14,177 nucleotides of DNA from contig DORI01000211.1 in NCBI GenBank assembly GCA_003512365.1, positions 32,394 through 46,570 on the forward strand, read 5' to 3'. The notes below the pieces were generated by a model. That model ran no database searches and had not been told where the DNA came from. It worked only from the letters and a program-made list of their open reading frames with translations. This document shows, in pieces, positions 6,075 through 13,038 of this stretch (its first letter is position 1; every line of letters starts with the position of its first letter). The position numbers were made by a program, and so were the translations under genes. This DNA is from Crocinitomicaceae bacterium. GTDB lineage: Bacteria > Bacteroidota > Bacteroidia > Flavobacteriales_D > Crocinitomicaceae.

Positions 6075-7258
6075 TAAAGAAAATTGTTGTATGGATAACG
6101 AATTTTAAAAATTTCCTTTACTTCTTCGTATACCACTTGCTTTAGTTCATCAATATTTTCCTTATTCTCAGCGGATATAAAAACACAACGTGTTTTGTTA
6201 TTCATTCGTGCCATCCAAGATTTTTTCAAGGAATCCAATGAAGTTAAGTCCTCTTCGGATTCGTTCAAGGGTTCAATTGGCTGATAAACATCTATTTTAT
6301 TGAACACTATAATTGTCGGCTTTTCTGTTTTATCGATTTCGTTTAAGGTCTCCGTAACGACAGAATAGTGATCTTCAAAATTGGGATGTGCAATATCCAA
6401 CACATGCACCAAAAGATCTGCTTCACGAACTTCATCGAGTGTAGATTTGAACGACTCCATCAACTGTTGAGGCAGTTTTCGAATAAACCCAACTGTATCT
6501 GTAAGTAAAAGCGGCAAGTTATCAATCACAACCTTCCGAACGGTAGTATCTAATGTTGCGAACAATTTATTTTCAGCAAAAACATCAGATTTTGAAAGTA
6601 GATTCATCAAGGTACTCTTTCCAACATTTGTGTACCCAACCAATGCAACGCGTACCAATTGACCGCGGTTACTTCGCTGTACGGTCATTTGCTTATCGAT
6701 TTCTTTCAATCGTTCCTTCATCAAGGAAATGCGCTGTTGGATTATTCGCCTATCGGTTTCAATTTGAGATTCTCCAGGGCCTCGTAAACCGATTCCTCCT
6801 TTTTGTCGTTCGAGGTGCGTCCACATTCTCGTAAGTCTCGGCAACATATACTGTAGTTGCGCCAATTCAACTTGTGTTTTCGCATGATAGGTTCTTGCCC
6901 TACTAGCAAAAATATCCAGGATTAGTATGGTGCGATCCAACACTTTACACTCCAATTCTCGTTCTATATTTCGAAGCTGAGAGGGAGAAAGTTCATCGTC
7001 AAAGATGACCATTTCAATATTTTCAGCTTTAATGTAGTGTCGAATCTCTTCTATTTTTCCAGTGCCGACATAGGTGCGTGGGTTCGGATAAGGTAGTTTT
7101 TGCAGGAACTTTGCAACACTAATTGCACCAGCGGTTTCGGCAAGAAACTCAAGTTCATCAAGGTGTTCTTTGGCTATTTCTTCGTTTATTTCAGAGGTTA
7201 TGACGCCAACTAAAACGCACGATTCTTCAACAGCATCAACCGTCACATGTCCTTGCAT
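6071..7258 (-). CDS. hflX: GTPase HflX
   Basis: Ribosome-associated GTPase that splits stalled or hibernating 70S particles under stress; 395 residues. The N-terminal HflX domain spans about 10-200, with VGTGKIEEI, FDDELSPSQLRNIE and the RMWTHLERQKGGIGLRGPGE block. The G domain follows with G1 GYTNVGKST (208-216), G3 DTVG (254-257), G4 NKID (320-323) and G5 SAE (362-364). A short C-terminal tail ends YPYNNFLY. The ATG overlaps the stop of the cytochrome c gene (TAATG), so translation is probably coupled and hflX is the last gene of the lepA run. The 3' end overlaps hpf convergently by 4 bp. Confidence 0.97.
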   Translation of the reverse strand: MQGHVTVDAVEESCVLVGVITSEINEEIAKEHLDELEFLAETAGAISVAKFLQKLPYPNPRTYVGTGKIEEIRHYIKAENIEMVIFDDELSPSQLRNIERELECKVLDRTILILDIFASRARTYHAKTQVELAQLQYMLPRLTRMWTHLERQKGGIGLRGPGESQIETDRRIIQQRISLMKERLKEIDKQMTVQRSNRGQLVRVALVGYTNVGKSTLMNLLSKSDVFAENKLFATLDTTVRKVVIDNLPLLLTDTVGFIRKLPQQLMESFKSTLDEVREADLLVHVLDIAHPNFEDHYSVVTETLNEIDKTEKPTIIVFNKIDVYQPIEPLNESEEDLTSLDSLKKSWMARMNNKTRCVFISAENKENIDELKQVVYEEVKEIFKIRYPYNNFLY

Positions 7259-7581
7259 TACTTTCGAAGGGATTTAACGTATGCAACTAAGAGGTTTAGG
7301 TTTTCCTCTGCTCCTAATTGATCTTTGAACGGCGGCATTCCTTTCTCATTCCCATTAAGAATACAATTCTTAATTTCAACATCTGTAAGCGTTGATTGAC
7401 TCAAATCCTTCGCTCCTGAGCTTCCGAGCGTACCATCCTCACCATGACAGCTTGCACATTTAGCGTCATATAACGCTTTACCACGTTCCGTTTCAGGAAG
7501 TTTTTCTATTTCTTCTATGCTTTGTTCACATGAAGAAAATAGGACAGGGATGGTCAACAATAAAAATAATAAGAATCGCAT
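7258..7581 (-). CDS. Cytochrome c lipoprotein (single heme c)
   Basis: A small periplasmic-facing c-type cytochrome. With the preferred start at 7581 (MRFLLFLLLTIPVLFSSC) it is 107 residues with a short lipoprotein signal peptide; the lipobox LFSSC makes its Cys (Cys18 in this numbering) the lipid-anchored residue. One heme motif CASCH and a likely axial Met in GMPPF are present, and the fold ends in the usual LNLLVAYVKSLRK helix. An in-frame ATG six codons upstream (7599) would give 113 residues and overlap the preceding gene by 17 bp; the shorter start gives a cleaner signal peptide and sits one base after that gene's stop. It is probably an electron carrier partnered with the neighbouring membrane protein, but its redox partner cannot be named from sequence. 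Confidence 0.9.
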   Translation of the reverse strand: MRFLLFLLLTIPVLFSSCEQSIEEIEKLPETERGKALYDAKCASCHGEDGTLGSSGAKDLSQSTLTDVEIKNCILNGNEKGMPPFKDQLGAEENLNLLVAYVKSLRK

Positions 7582-7582
7582 C

Positions 7583-8020
7583 TTAAAACCATTGACCAAG
7601 TAATCCTGCTCGAAAAGGCCATGGAATAAAGGCTAAAATCAATAGTAATCCGATTGTATACCAAATGAGGATACGTTTGTGTTTGGCACTGGACTCGGTT
7701 TGTTTCTTAGAAGCAATATGTCCGATAGTTACCAAGGCAATTGCCAAGATCATACCTATAAGGTGTTCCATGCCATAAAATCGGTAGAGTTTCACTTTCA
7801 TCCAACCTTCGATAAATTGTACTTTGCCAGAAATGAAAAAGTAAAGCACCAAACCAATGAGTAATTGAATGTGCATACTAACCATGGTAAACATATACAA
7901 AAGTCGATCTTTCTTTTCGTATGTATTTCTTCTTATGATTGAGTTGACAATAGAATAGATTAAAAGAAGAAGAACAATCCATCTTAATCCTGAGTGCATG
8001 CTTGTTATAAAAGTATTCAT
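7583..8020 (-). CDS. Four-helix membrane protein, candidate b-type heme protein
   Basis: 145 residues with four predicted membrane helices (about 13-29, 43-63, 84-103 and 117-133). Histidines lie at or near membrane edges: His9 in MHSGLRW, His50 in MHIQLLIG, His86 in MEHLIGM and His101 in IGHIASK. Small proteins of this pattern in Bacteroidota are often labelled cytochrome b-like, and paired helix histidines could ligate heme, but binding is not proven by sequence. The gene sits 10 bp after lepA and one base before the cytochrome c lipoprotein start, which supports a shared electron-transfer role with the latter. No close family name is recognised with confidence. Confidence 0.75.
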   Translation of the reverse strand: MNTFITSMHSGLRWIVLLLLIYSIVNSIIRRNTYEKKDRLLYMFTMVSMHIQLLIGLVLYFFISGKVQFIEGWMKVKLYRFYGMEHLIGMILAIALVTIGHIASKKQTESSAKHKRILIWYTIGLLLILAFIPWPFRAGLLGQWF

Positions 8021-8030
8021 AATATTCGTT

Positions 8031-9827
8031 TTAGTCGTTAAGTTTTAATACTGCTAAAAATGCTTCTTGGGGCACCTCAACACGGCCAACTTGGCGCATA
8101 CGTTTTTTACCTTCTTTTTGTTTTTCTAATAATTTTCTTTTTCGAGAAATATCTCCACCGTAACATTTAGCCGTAACATCTTTGCGCAACGCCTTAATAG
8201 TTTCTCTTGCAATTACTTTTGCTCCAATAGCAGCTTGAATAGGAATTTCAAATTGTTGACGCGGAATTAGTTCACGAAGTTTTATACAAATTTTCTTACC
8301 CAGATCAAACGCGTTACTCCGGTGCACAAGTGCAGATAAAGCGTCAACTTGCTCACTATTTAGAAGCAAGTCCATTTTTACCAAATCTGATTCCTTGTAG
8401 CCGATTGGGTGATAATCGAATGATGCATAACCCCTTGAAACAGATTTCAATCGATCATAAAAATCGAATACGATTTCAGCTAGTGGCATTTCGAATGTAA
8501 TTTCCACGCGGTCTTGTGTCAAATACACCTGATTCCTTAATTCACCACGTTTTTCTATACAAAGTGTCATGATAGCACCCACATATTCACTTTTAGTAAT
8601 CACCTGTGCTTTGATGTAAGGCTCTTCAATCCGATCCATCCCAGATGGATCAGGCAATTCAGATGGATTATTTACAATTAAAAGCTTATCGGGATCTTTT
8701 TTCATGTAAGCTTTGTACGATACGTTGGGAACAGTGGTAATTACGGTCATATTAAACTCACGCTCCAAGCGTTCTTGAATAATCTCCATGTGTAACATTC
8801 CTAGGAAACCACATCGAAAACCGAAACCTAAGGCAGCAGATGATTCAGGTTCAAAAACTAGAGATGAATCATTCAATTGTAATTTTTCCATTGAATAACG
8901 CAATTCCTCATAATCTTCAGTATCTACGGGATATATTCCTGCAAAAACCATAGGTTTTACATCTTCAAATCCTTTTATCGCAGTATCGCACGGATTTTCT
9001 GTTAGCGTTATGGTATCTCCAACCTTTACTTCTTTAGCTTGTTTGATGCCAGAAATAATGTACCCAACGTCACCCGTTCCGACCGAATTTTTTGGGGATA
9101 AATCCATTTTCAATATTCCGATTTCATCCGCATTGTAGTCTCTACCCGTATTGAAAAATCGAACTTTGTCTCCTTTTCTTAAAACGCCATTTCTTATTCT
9201 GAAATAAGCAATAATTCCTCGAAAGGGATTAAATACAGAATCAAAAATCATGGCTTGAAGTGGAGCGTTTTCATTTCCTTTTGGAGCGGGGATACGCTTA
9301 ATTACAGCCTCTAAAATTTTATCTACACCTAAACCTGTTTTTCCTGATGCAGGAATAATATCTTCAATGTCACAGCCAATTAAATCTATTATTTGATCCG
9401 AGACTTCTTCAGGCATTGCACCTGGCAAGTCCATTTTATTGAGAATAGGAATTATTTCAAGGTCGTGTTCTAAAGCCAAGTATAGATTTGAAATGGTTTG
9501 TGCTTCAATGCCTTGGGAAGCATCAACAATCAATAGAGCTCCTTCACATGCAGCAATGGAACGCGAAACTTCGTACGAAAAATCTACGTGTCCAGGGGTA
9601 TCAATTAGGTTCAGGATGTATTCTTGTCCCTCGAATTTATAGTTCATTTGAATGGCGTGACTTTTAATAGTAATTCCACGCTCTCGTTCCAAATCCATAT
9701 CATCTAGGGCTTGCGCTTGCATCTCACGATCGGAAATTGTGCCAGTGGTTTGTAGAAGTCGATCTGCAAGGGTACTTTTCCCATGGTCGATGTGTGCGAT
9801 GATGCAAAAATTTCGAATATGATTCAT
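8031..9827 (-). CDS. lepA: Elongation factor 4 (LepA), ribosomal back-translocase GTPase
   Basis: A 598-residue translational GTPase, the standard LepA length. G1 is AHIDHGKS (11-18), switch II DTPGH (76-80) and G4 NKMD (130-133). Domain II, the EF-G-like domains III and V, and the LepA-specific C-terminal domain follow; the last ends with AKCYGGDISRKRKLLEKQKE and a KKRMR basic patch that contacts tRNA/rRNA. It acts on stalled or mis-translocated ribosomes and in 30S maturation. The start MNHIRNFCIIAHIDHG is the conserved LepA N-terminus. It is followed after 10 bp by the four-helix protein, so lepA probably heads a four-gene unit ending in hflX. Confidence 0.98.
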   Translation of the reverse strand: MNHIRNFCIIAHIDHGKSTLADRLLQTTGTISDREMQAQALDDMDLERERGITIKSHAIQMNYKFEGQEYILNLIDTPGHVDFSYEVSRSIAACEGALLIVDASQGIEAQTISNLYLALEHDLEIIPILNKMDLPGAMPEEVSDQIIDLIGCDIEDIIPASGKTGLGVDKILEAVIKRIPAPKGNENAPLQAMIFDSVFNPFRGIIAYFRIRNGVLRKGDKVRFFNTGRDYNADEIGILKMDLSPKNSVGTGDVGYIISGIKQAKEVKVGDTITLTENPCDTAIKGFEDVKPMVFAGIYPVDTEDYEELRYSMEKLQLNDSSLVFEPESSAALGFGFRCGFLGMLHMEIIQERLEREFNMTVITTVPNVSYKAYMKKDPDKLLIVNNPSELPDPSGMDRIEEPYIKAQVITKSEYVGAIMTLCIEKRGELRNQVYLTQDRVEITFEMPLAEIVFDFYDRLKSVSRGYASFDYHPIGYKESDLVKMDLLLNSEQVDALSALVHRSNAFDLGKKICIKLRELIPRQQFEIPIQAAIGAKVIARETIKALRKDVTAKCYGGDISRKRKLLEKQKEGKKRMRQVGRVEVPQEAFLAVLKLND

Positions 9828-9836
9828 AAGAGATTA

Positions 9837-9844
9837 CAAATATA
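9837..9844 (-). promoter_or_regulatory. Candidate -7 element just upstream of lepA
   Basis: On the minus strand this reads TATATTTG, a perfect TAnnTTTG. It lies only 9 bp before the lepA ATG, so a transcript from it would be nearly leaderless. No TTG is found about 19 bp further upstream. Either this is a real promoter with a very short leader, or the match is chance and lepA is read from the comF promoter. Confidence 0.35.
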
Positions 9845-9870
9845 CGGAATTGACAAATTCTTTTGATCTC

Positions 9871-10914
9871 TCAGATAGAGGAAAAACGCAACGAATTATA
9901 TTCCAGTGGAGGTTCTTTTCCCTCAAGTATTAAATCAGCCATTTCGTTGGCAAGAAGTGGCGCCATCATATATCCTTTTGTTCCCAAGCCATTGAATAGA
10001 AAGATGTGATTATACTCATGAGATTTTCCTAAAACGGGTCGTCGATCACTTACCGTTGGACGTATTCCGGCTTCTTGTTTTACAAGGTCATAACTACCAG
10101 TATATAAGTGTGCTAACTTTTCTTTTATTTCAATCAATCCTTCAGAGGTGCAATGTGTAGTATCGTTATGCCATTCGTAGGTTGCTCCCACCTTAAAAAT
10201 ATTTTCACCAACAGGAATTACGAAACATTTTCTATTTAAGGAATAATCATTGGAGAGCCCAATCGTTTTAATTGTCATAAGTTGACCTTTGGTTTGTTGA
10301 ATTGGAACGTTTTCAAAAAAAGGAAGTTTATGCTGTGCATATCCCACACAAAAAACGATATCGTCGAAGGATTTGTTATTATAAATCTTGTTTACAGGGT
10401 CAAATTTTTCTAGGTCAAATTCTTGATAAATCAACTCCTTATTTGACGAGAAATAATGCTGAAGTGTTTGTACAAATAATGCCGCATTAATCCAAAATGC
10501 CTGTTTAACGATTCCCGTACCAAATTCACTTTTAATTTCTTCAGTCAACTGATTTTCTGATAGCGTTTCTCCTAGGTAATTACTATATTCAGGTTCAGCC
10601 GATTTTTCATTCCACCAAGTTTTTTCTTGCAGCGAAGAAAAGCACCTGTATATGGAGATTGGGTGATAAAATTTGACATTAAGTTGCAACTCGAGTTCCT
10701 TATAAAATTCAATTGCAGTTGGCATAAATTCATCTAGGCGCCACGATTTATTCATCCTTCGAAATACCATTGGGTTAACCATTCCAGCTGCAATCGTAGA
10801 GGAAAAATTTTCTCCTTTGTCCAAAAGCAATACCGAATGACCTTTTTTCTTGAGGTGGTATGCTAAAGATAAGCCTGCAAGTCCTGCTCCTATTATGAGA
10901 ATATTTTTTTTCAT
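9871..10914 (-). CDS. FAD-dependent oxidoreductase, DAO family
   Basis: 347 residues with an N-terminal Rossmann dinucleotide motif IIGAGLAGLSLAYHL (Gly9, Gly11, Gly14) and the acidic end of strand 2 in LLLDKGE. The C-terminal FAD-binding signature GIRPTVSDRRPVLG starts near residue 283 and continues to GLGTKGYMMAPLLA. This is the D-amino acid oxidase/glycine oxidase/MnmC-C-domain fold, which oxidises C-N bonds of amines or amino acids. Substrate is unknown: DadA-, ThiO- and MnmC-like roles are all possible, and the MnmC methyltransferase domain is absent. Its ATG overlaps the comF stop (ATGA), so the two are coupled; lepA begins 43 bp downstream. Confidence 0.88.
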   Translation of the reverse strand: MKKNILIIGAGLAGLSLAYHLKKKGHSVLLLDKGENFSSTIAAGMVNPMVFRRMNKSWRLDEFMPTAIEFYKELELQLNVKFYHPISIYRCFSSLQEKTWWNEKSAEPEYSNYLGETLSENQLTEEIKSEFGTGIVKQAFWINAALFVQTLQHYFSSNKELIYQEFDLEKFDPVNKIYNNKSFDDIVFCVGYAQHKLPFFENVPIQQTKGQLMTIKTIGLSNDYSLNRKCFVIPVGENIFKVGATYEWHNDTTHCTSEGLIEIKEKLAHLYTGSYDLVKQEAGIRPTVSDRRPVLGKSHEYNHIFLFNGLGTKGYMMAPLLANEMADLILEGKEPPLEYNSLRFSSI

Positions 10915-11624
10915 TTTCCTGCAAAAGCTACACTAGCTACGCTTATTTTCAAGTCAGGGTAGTGCCCGTTGAGTTTATTTATTATCGATTCAAGTGTAGC
11001 ACCTGTGGTGATTACGTCATCCACGAGCAGTATGTGTTGATATTCCATTCGATTCTCCATGATAGAAAAATTATCTAGCGAATTTTCCCAGCGCTCCCAT
11101 TTTGATTTACGGGTCTGACTCTTAGAATTGTGTGTTTTTCTCAAAAGTGTTTTATCTATTCGAGTTTTTAGAGCTTTTGCGACGCCTCTACAAATAGAAT
11201 CACATTGATTATAACCGCGTTGAAATTCTTTCTTGGGATGAATAGGAACAGGAACAATCGCGTCCACAGGTTGGGTAAATCCTTTTAATTTTAGTTTTTT
11301 TCCAAGCTCCTGCCCTAGGTAATATCCTACCTTTTCTCTGTGGTTGTATTTTAGCACATGCAGTAACGATTGAATTGGATTTTCAGTTTCAAAATGAAAT
11401 AACGCATAGGTACTGTGTAATTTGGTTCGTCCAAAAAACAATTGATCGAGTGCGGTTGTCTCTGTGTAGTGCTCAAAATAGGTGGGAAGAGTCGCCTCCC
11501 AACATGCATGACACAAATAGGATTCATACCTCCCAATTTCTGTTTGACAATGGGCACACATGTTGGGATAAATGACATGCTTTAGTGCATCAAGGTAAGC
11601 CGAAAAAATTAATTTTTGTATCAT
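10911..11624 (-). CDS. comF: ComF family phosphoribosyltransferase-like protein
   Basis: A 237-residue protein with an N-terminal four-cysteine zinc ribbon (Cys23-x2-Cys26 and Cys38-x2-Cys41, in MCAHC and LCHAC) and a type I PRTase domain. VDAIVPVPIHPKKEFQRGYN and the PRPP loop ILLVDDVITTGAT (198-210) are characteristic of ComF/GntX. ComF is needed for natural transformation in several bacteria, probably handling incoming single-stranded DNA. It heads the minus-strand run, reading out of the 411-bp region shared with nrdB, and overlaps the FAD gene by ATGA. The same window also carries a ComEA-like protein, but no other competence genes. Confidence 0.94.
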   Translation of the reverse strand: MIQKLIFSAYLDALKHVIYPNMCAHCQTEIGRYESYLCHACWEATLPTYFEHYTETTALDQLFFGRTKLHSTYALFHFETENPIQSLLHVLKYNHREKVGYYLGQELGKKLKLKGFTQPVDAIVPVPIHPKKEFQRGYNQCDSICRGVAKALKTRIDKTLLRKTHNSKSQTRKSKWERWENSLDNFSIMENRMEYQHILLVDDVITTGATLESIINKLNGHYPDLKISVASVAFAGK

Positions 11625-11658
11625 TTGTTGACCTATAAAGCAATTCCTATGCTTTGAA

Positions 11659-11666
11659 CAAATATA
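11659..11666 (-). promoter_or_regulatory. Candidate comF promoter -7 element
   Basis: The minus strand reads TATATTTG, a perfect match to TAnnTTTG, 34 bp upstream of the comF ATG; this would give a leader of about 25-30 nt. A clear TTG at -33 is absent. Position and strand suit the start of the comF-to-hflX run. Confidence 0.45.
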
Positions 11667-11803
11667 TGTTAAAAACCCGAGGCGCTTAGGTCTTTTTTAA
11701 AATGAAAATTGGGGATACTTTTAAACATGCATTTCATACAAAATTTTACTGCTAATTGAATTAATTATTTTCAAAATAGTTTTCAATACAGCCAAAAAAT
11801 TAG

Positions 11804-11853
11804 TGTGGATATCTTTATGTGATTGTTGAAAATCACTGAAAGTATTATCCACG
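11804..11853. promoter_or_regulatory. Two near-consensus DnaA boxes in inverted orientation
   Basis: TGTGGATAT (11804-11812; minus strand ATATCCACA) and TTATCCACG (11845-11853) each differ from TTATCCACA by one base and face opposite ways, 32 bp apart. In E. coli the nrdAB promoter carries DnaA boxes and responds to DnaA, so the position is suggestive. Neither box is perfect. Confidence 0.3.
11819..11836. repeat. 18-bp inverted repeat GTGATT-6-AATCAC
   Basis: Perfect 6-bp arms GTGATT and AATCAC flank the spacer GTTGAA, lying between the two DnaA-like boxes and containing one of the TTTTCAA copies. It could be a dimeric-regulator site; there is no T-run, so it is not a terminator. Confidence 0.35.
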
Positions 11854-11911
11854 AAAGGATTGCGTTTTAATGTGTTGAAAACCTTAAGTAAATGTTAATT
11901 TCTTTAATTTA

Positions 11912-11938
11912 TTGGAACGAGAATTATGACAATTTTTG
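11912..11938 (+). promoter_or_regulatory. Weak promoter candidate for nrdBA
   Basis: TTG at 11912-11914 and AATTTTTG at 11931-11938 (7 of 8 against TAnnTTTG) are spaced by 16 bp, somewhat short for the Bacteroidota promoter. It would give a ~90-nt leader. An alternative -7 match, TATCTTTA at 11810-11817, lacks a TTG partner. Confidence 0.3.
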
Positions 11939-12035
11939 TAAGCCCAACGAATCGGAATCAACAGCGAAAAATCGCGAAATTTATATAGGGAAACAAACAA
12001 ATTTAGGAGTAAAAAACTAACTAAACTAGACAATT

Positions 12036-13013
12036 ATGTCACAGGTAAATGAACCAATTTTAATTGAAAACAAAAATCGTTTTGTATTATTTCCAATACA
12101 GCACGATGATATTTGGAGTTTTTACAAAAAAGCAGAAGCTAGTTTTTGGACTGCCGAAGAAATTGATTTATCACCAGACCTTATAGATTGGGAGAATAAA
12201 CTGAACGATGACGAGCGTCATTTTGTGAAGCATGTATTGGCCTTTTTTGCAGCGTCGGATGGTATTGTGAATGAGAATTTGGCAGAAAACTTTTTATCCG
12301 AAGTGCAATATACGGAGGCGAAATTCTTCTACGGCTTCCAAATTGCAATGGAAAATATACATTCCGAAACATACTCATTGTTAATAGATACATACATCAA
12401 GGATAGTGCAGAAAAGGATTATCTATTCAATGCTATTGATACGCTAGATTGCGTTAAGAAAAAAGCGAATTGGGCGTTACGTTGGATTGAAAAAGGTTCC
12501 TTTGCAGAAAGATTGGTGGCATTTGCAGCTGTTGAAGGAATATTCTTTTCTGGTTCGTTCTGTTCAATATTCTGGTTGAAGAAAAGAGGATTGATGCCTG
12601 GTCTGTCATTCTCGAATGAATTAATTTCTAGAGATGAAGGTTTGCATTGTGACTTCGCTTGTTTATTGTATACAAAACACCTTATCAATAAATTGCCAAA
12701 AGAGCAAGTGAGACAAATTATCACAGATGCAGTTGAAATCGAAAAAGAATTTGTAACGGATGCATTACCTGTTAAGTTAATAGGAATGAATGCAGATTTA
12801 ATGAGTCAATACATTGAATTTGTGGCGGATCGATTGTTGGTTGAGCTTGGCAATGAAAAAGTCTACAATGCCACAAATCCATTTGATTTCATGGAGATGA
12901 TCTCTATACAAGGAAAGACAAACTTTTTCGAAAAGCGCGTTGGCGAATACCAGAAGGCAGGTGTTTTGGCAGGTAAAGAAAACCAAACATTCAGTTTGGA
13001 CGAAGAATTTTAA
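12036..13013 (+). CDS. nrdB: Class Ia ribonucleotide reductase small (radical) subunit, eukaryote-like R2
   Basis: Houses the diiron centre and tyrosyl radical that start ribonucleotide reduction by NrdA in the cytosol; 325 residues. The expected metal ligands are all visible: Asp75 (AASDGIV), Glu106 and His109 (MENIHSE), Glu167 (AVEGIFF), and Glu201 and His204 (RDEGLHCDF). The radical tyrosine is Tyr113. The C-terminal tail TFSLDEEF matches the R1-docking peptide of this family. The sequence follows animal R2 almost without gaps (for example ASFWTAEEIDLS, FFAASDGIVNENL, KLIGMNADLM), as known for Bacteroidota NrdB. nrdA starts 25 bp later and is certainly in the same operon; the order is B before A, the reverse of E. 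coli. Confidence 0.98.
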   Translation: MSQVNEPILIENKNRFVLFPIQHDDIWSFYKKAEASFWTAEEIDLSPDLIDWENKLNDDERHFVKHVLAFFAASDGIVNENLAENFLSEVQYTEAKFFYGFQIAMENIHSETYSLLIDTYIKDSAEKDYLFNAIDTLDCVKKKANWALRWIEKGSFAERLVAFAAVEGIFFSGSFCSIFWLKKRGLMPGLSFSNELISRDEGLHCDFACLLYTKHLINKLPKEQVRQIITDAVEIEKEFVTDALPVKLIGMNADLMSQYIEFVADRLLVELGNEKVYNATNPFDFMEMISIQGKTNFFEKRVGEYQKAGVLAGKENQTFSLDEEF

Positions 13014-13038
13014 GTTAAAAGAAAATAAGGTTAACATC

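Larger units (their letters stand above)
11768..11881. repeat. Four copies of TTTTCAA, two direct and two inverted, upstream of nrdB
   Basis: TTTTCAA occurs at 11768-11774 and 11780-11786 on the plus strand, and its complement TTGAAAA at 11826-11832 and 11875-11881. The first two are part of a 12-bp imperfect tandem repeat (10 of 12 identical). Extended flanks suggest a looser motif, RTTTTCAANA. The arrangement could be a set of operator sites for nrdBA or comF; A/T-rich chance is the alternative. Confidence 0.5.
11625..12035. other. 411-bp divergent intergenic region between comF and nrdB
   Basis: No credible coding frame is seen. It is strongly A/T rich and contains a perfect minus-strand -7 element near comF, a weaker plus-strand promoter candidate before nrdB, four copies of TTTTCAA, an 18-bp inverted repeat, and two 9-mers each one base from a DnaA box. 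I see no good match to the 16-bp palindromic NrdR box. The last ~100 bp before nrdB would be its transcribed leader if the promoter candidate is right. Confidence 0.8.

Noticed and set aside
6071..6130. Bidirectional terminator between hpf and hflX
   Set aside because: The AATTTTAAAAATT stretch in the hflX tail is only a weak A/T inverted repeat with no G-C stem; not a terminator.
7582..7599. Upstream ATG (7599) for the cytochrome c lipoprotein
   Set aside because: It would add six residues before the signal peptide and overlap the preceding gene by 17 bp; the ATG at 7581 gives a standard lipoprotein signal. Not excluded, but less likely.
11669..11700. Imperfect A/T hairpin (TTAAAAACC ... 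GGTCTTTTTTAA) upstream of comF
   Set aside because: The stem needs a 2-nt bulge and is mostly A-T; it lies upstream of the comF promoter element where no transcript needs to end. Not convincing as a terminator.
11800..11860. A chromosomal replication origin, suggested by DnaA-like boxes
   Set aside because: Only two imperfect boxes, no dnaA, dnaN or gyrB nearby, and no clear A/T-rich 13-mer array. A regulatory role is more plausible.
11625..12035. NrdR box upstream of nrdBA
   Set aside because: I looked for the palindromic ACACxATATATxGTGT-type site and found nothing close; the 18-bp inverted repeat does not fit its pattern.
12419..12724. A 101-codon open frame antisense to nrdB
   Set aside because: It lies wholly within a highly conserved gene on the other strand, and its product has no recognisable features; it is a shadow of nrdB codon usage.
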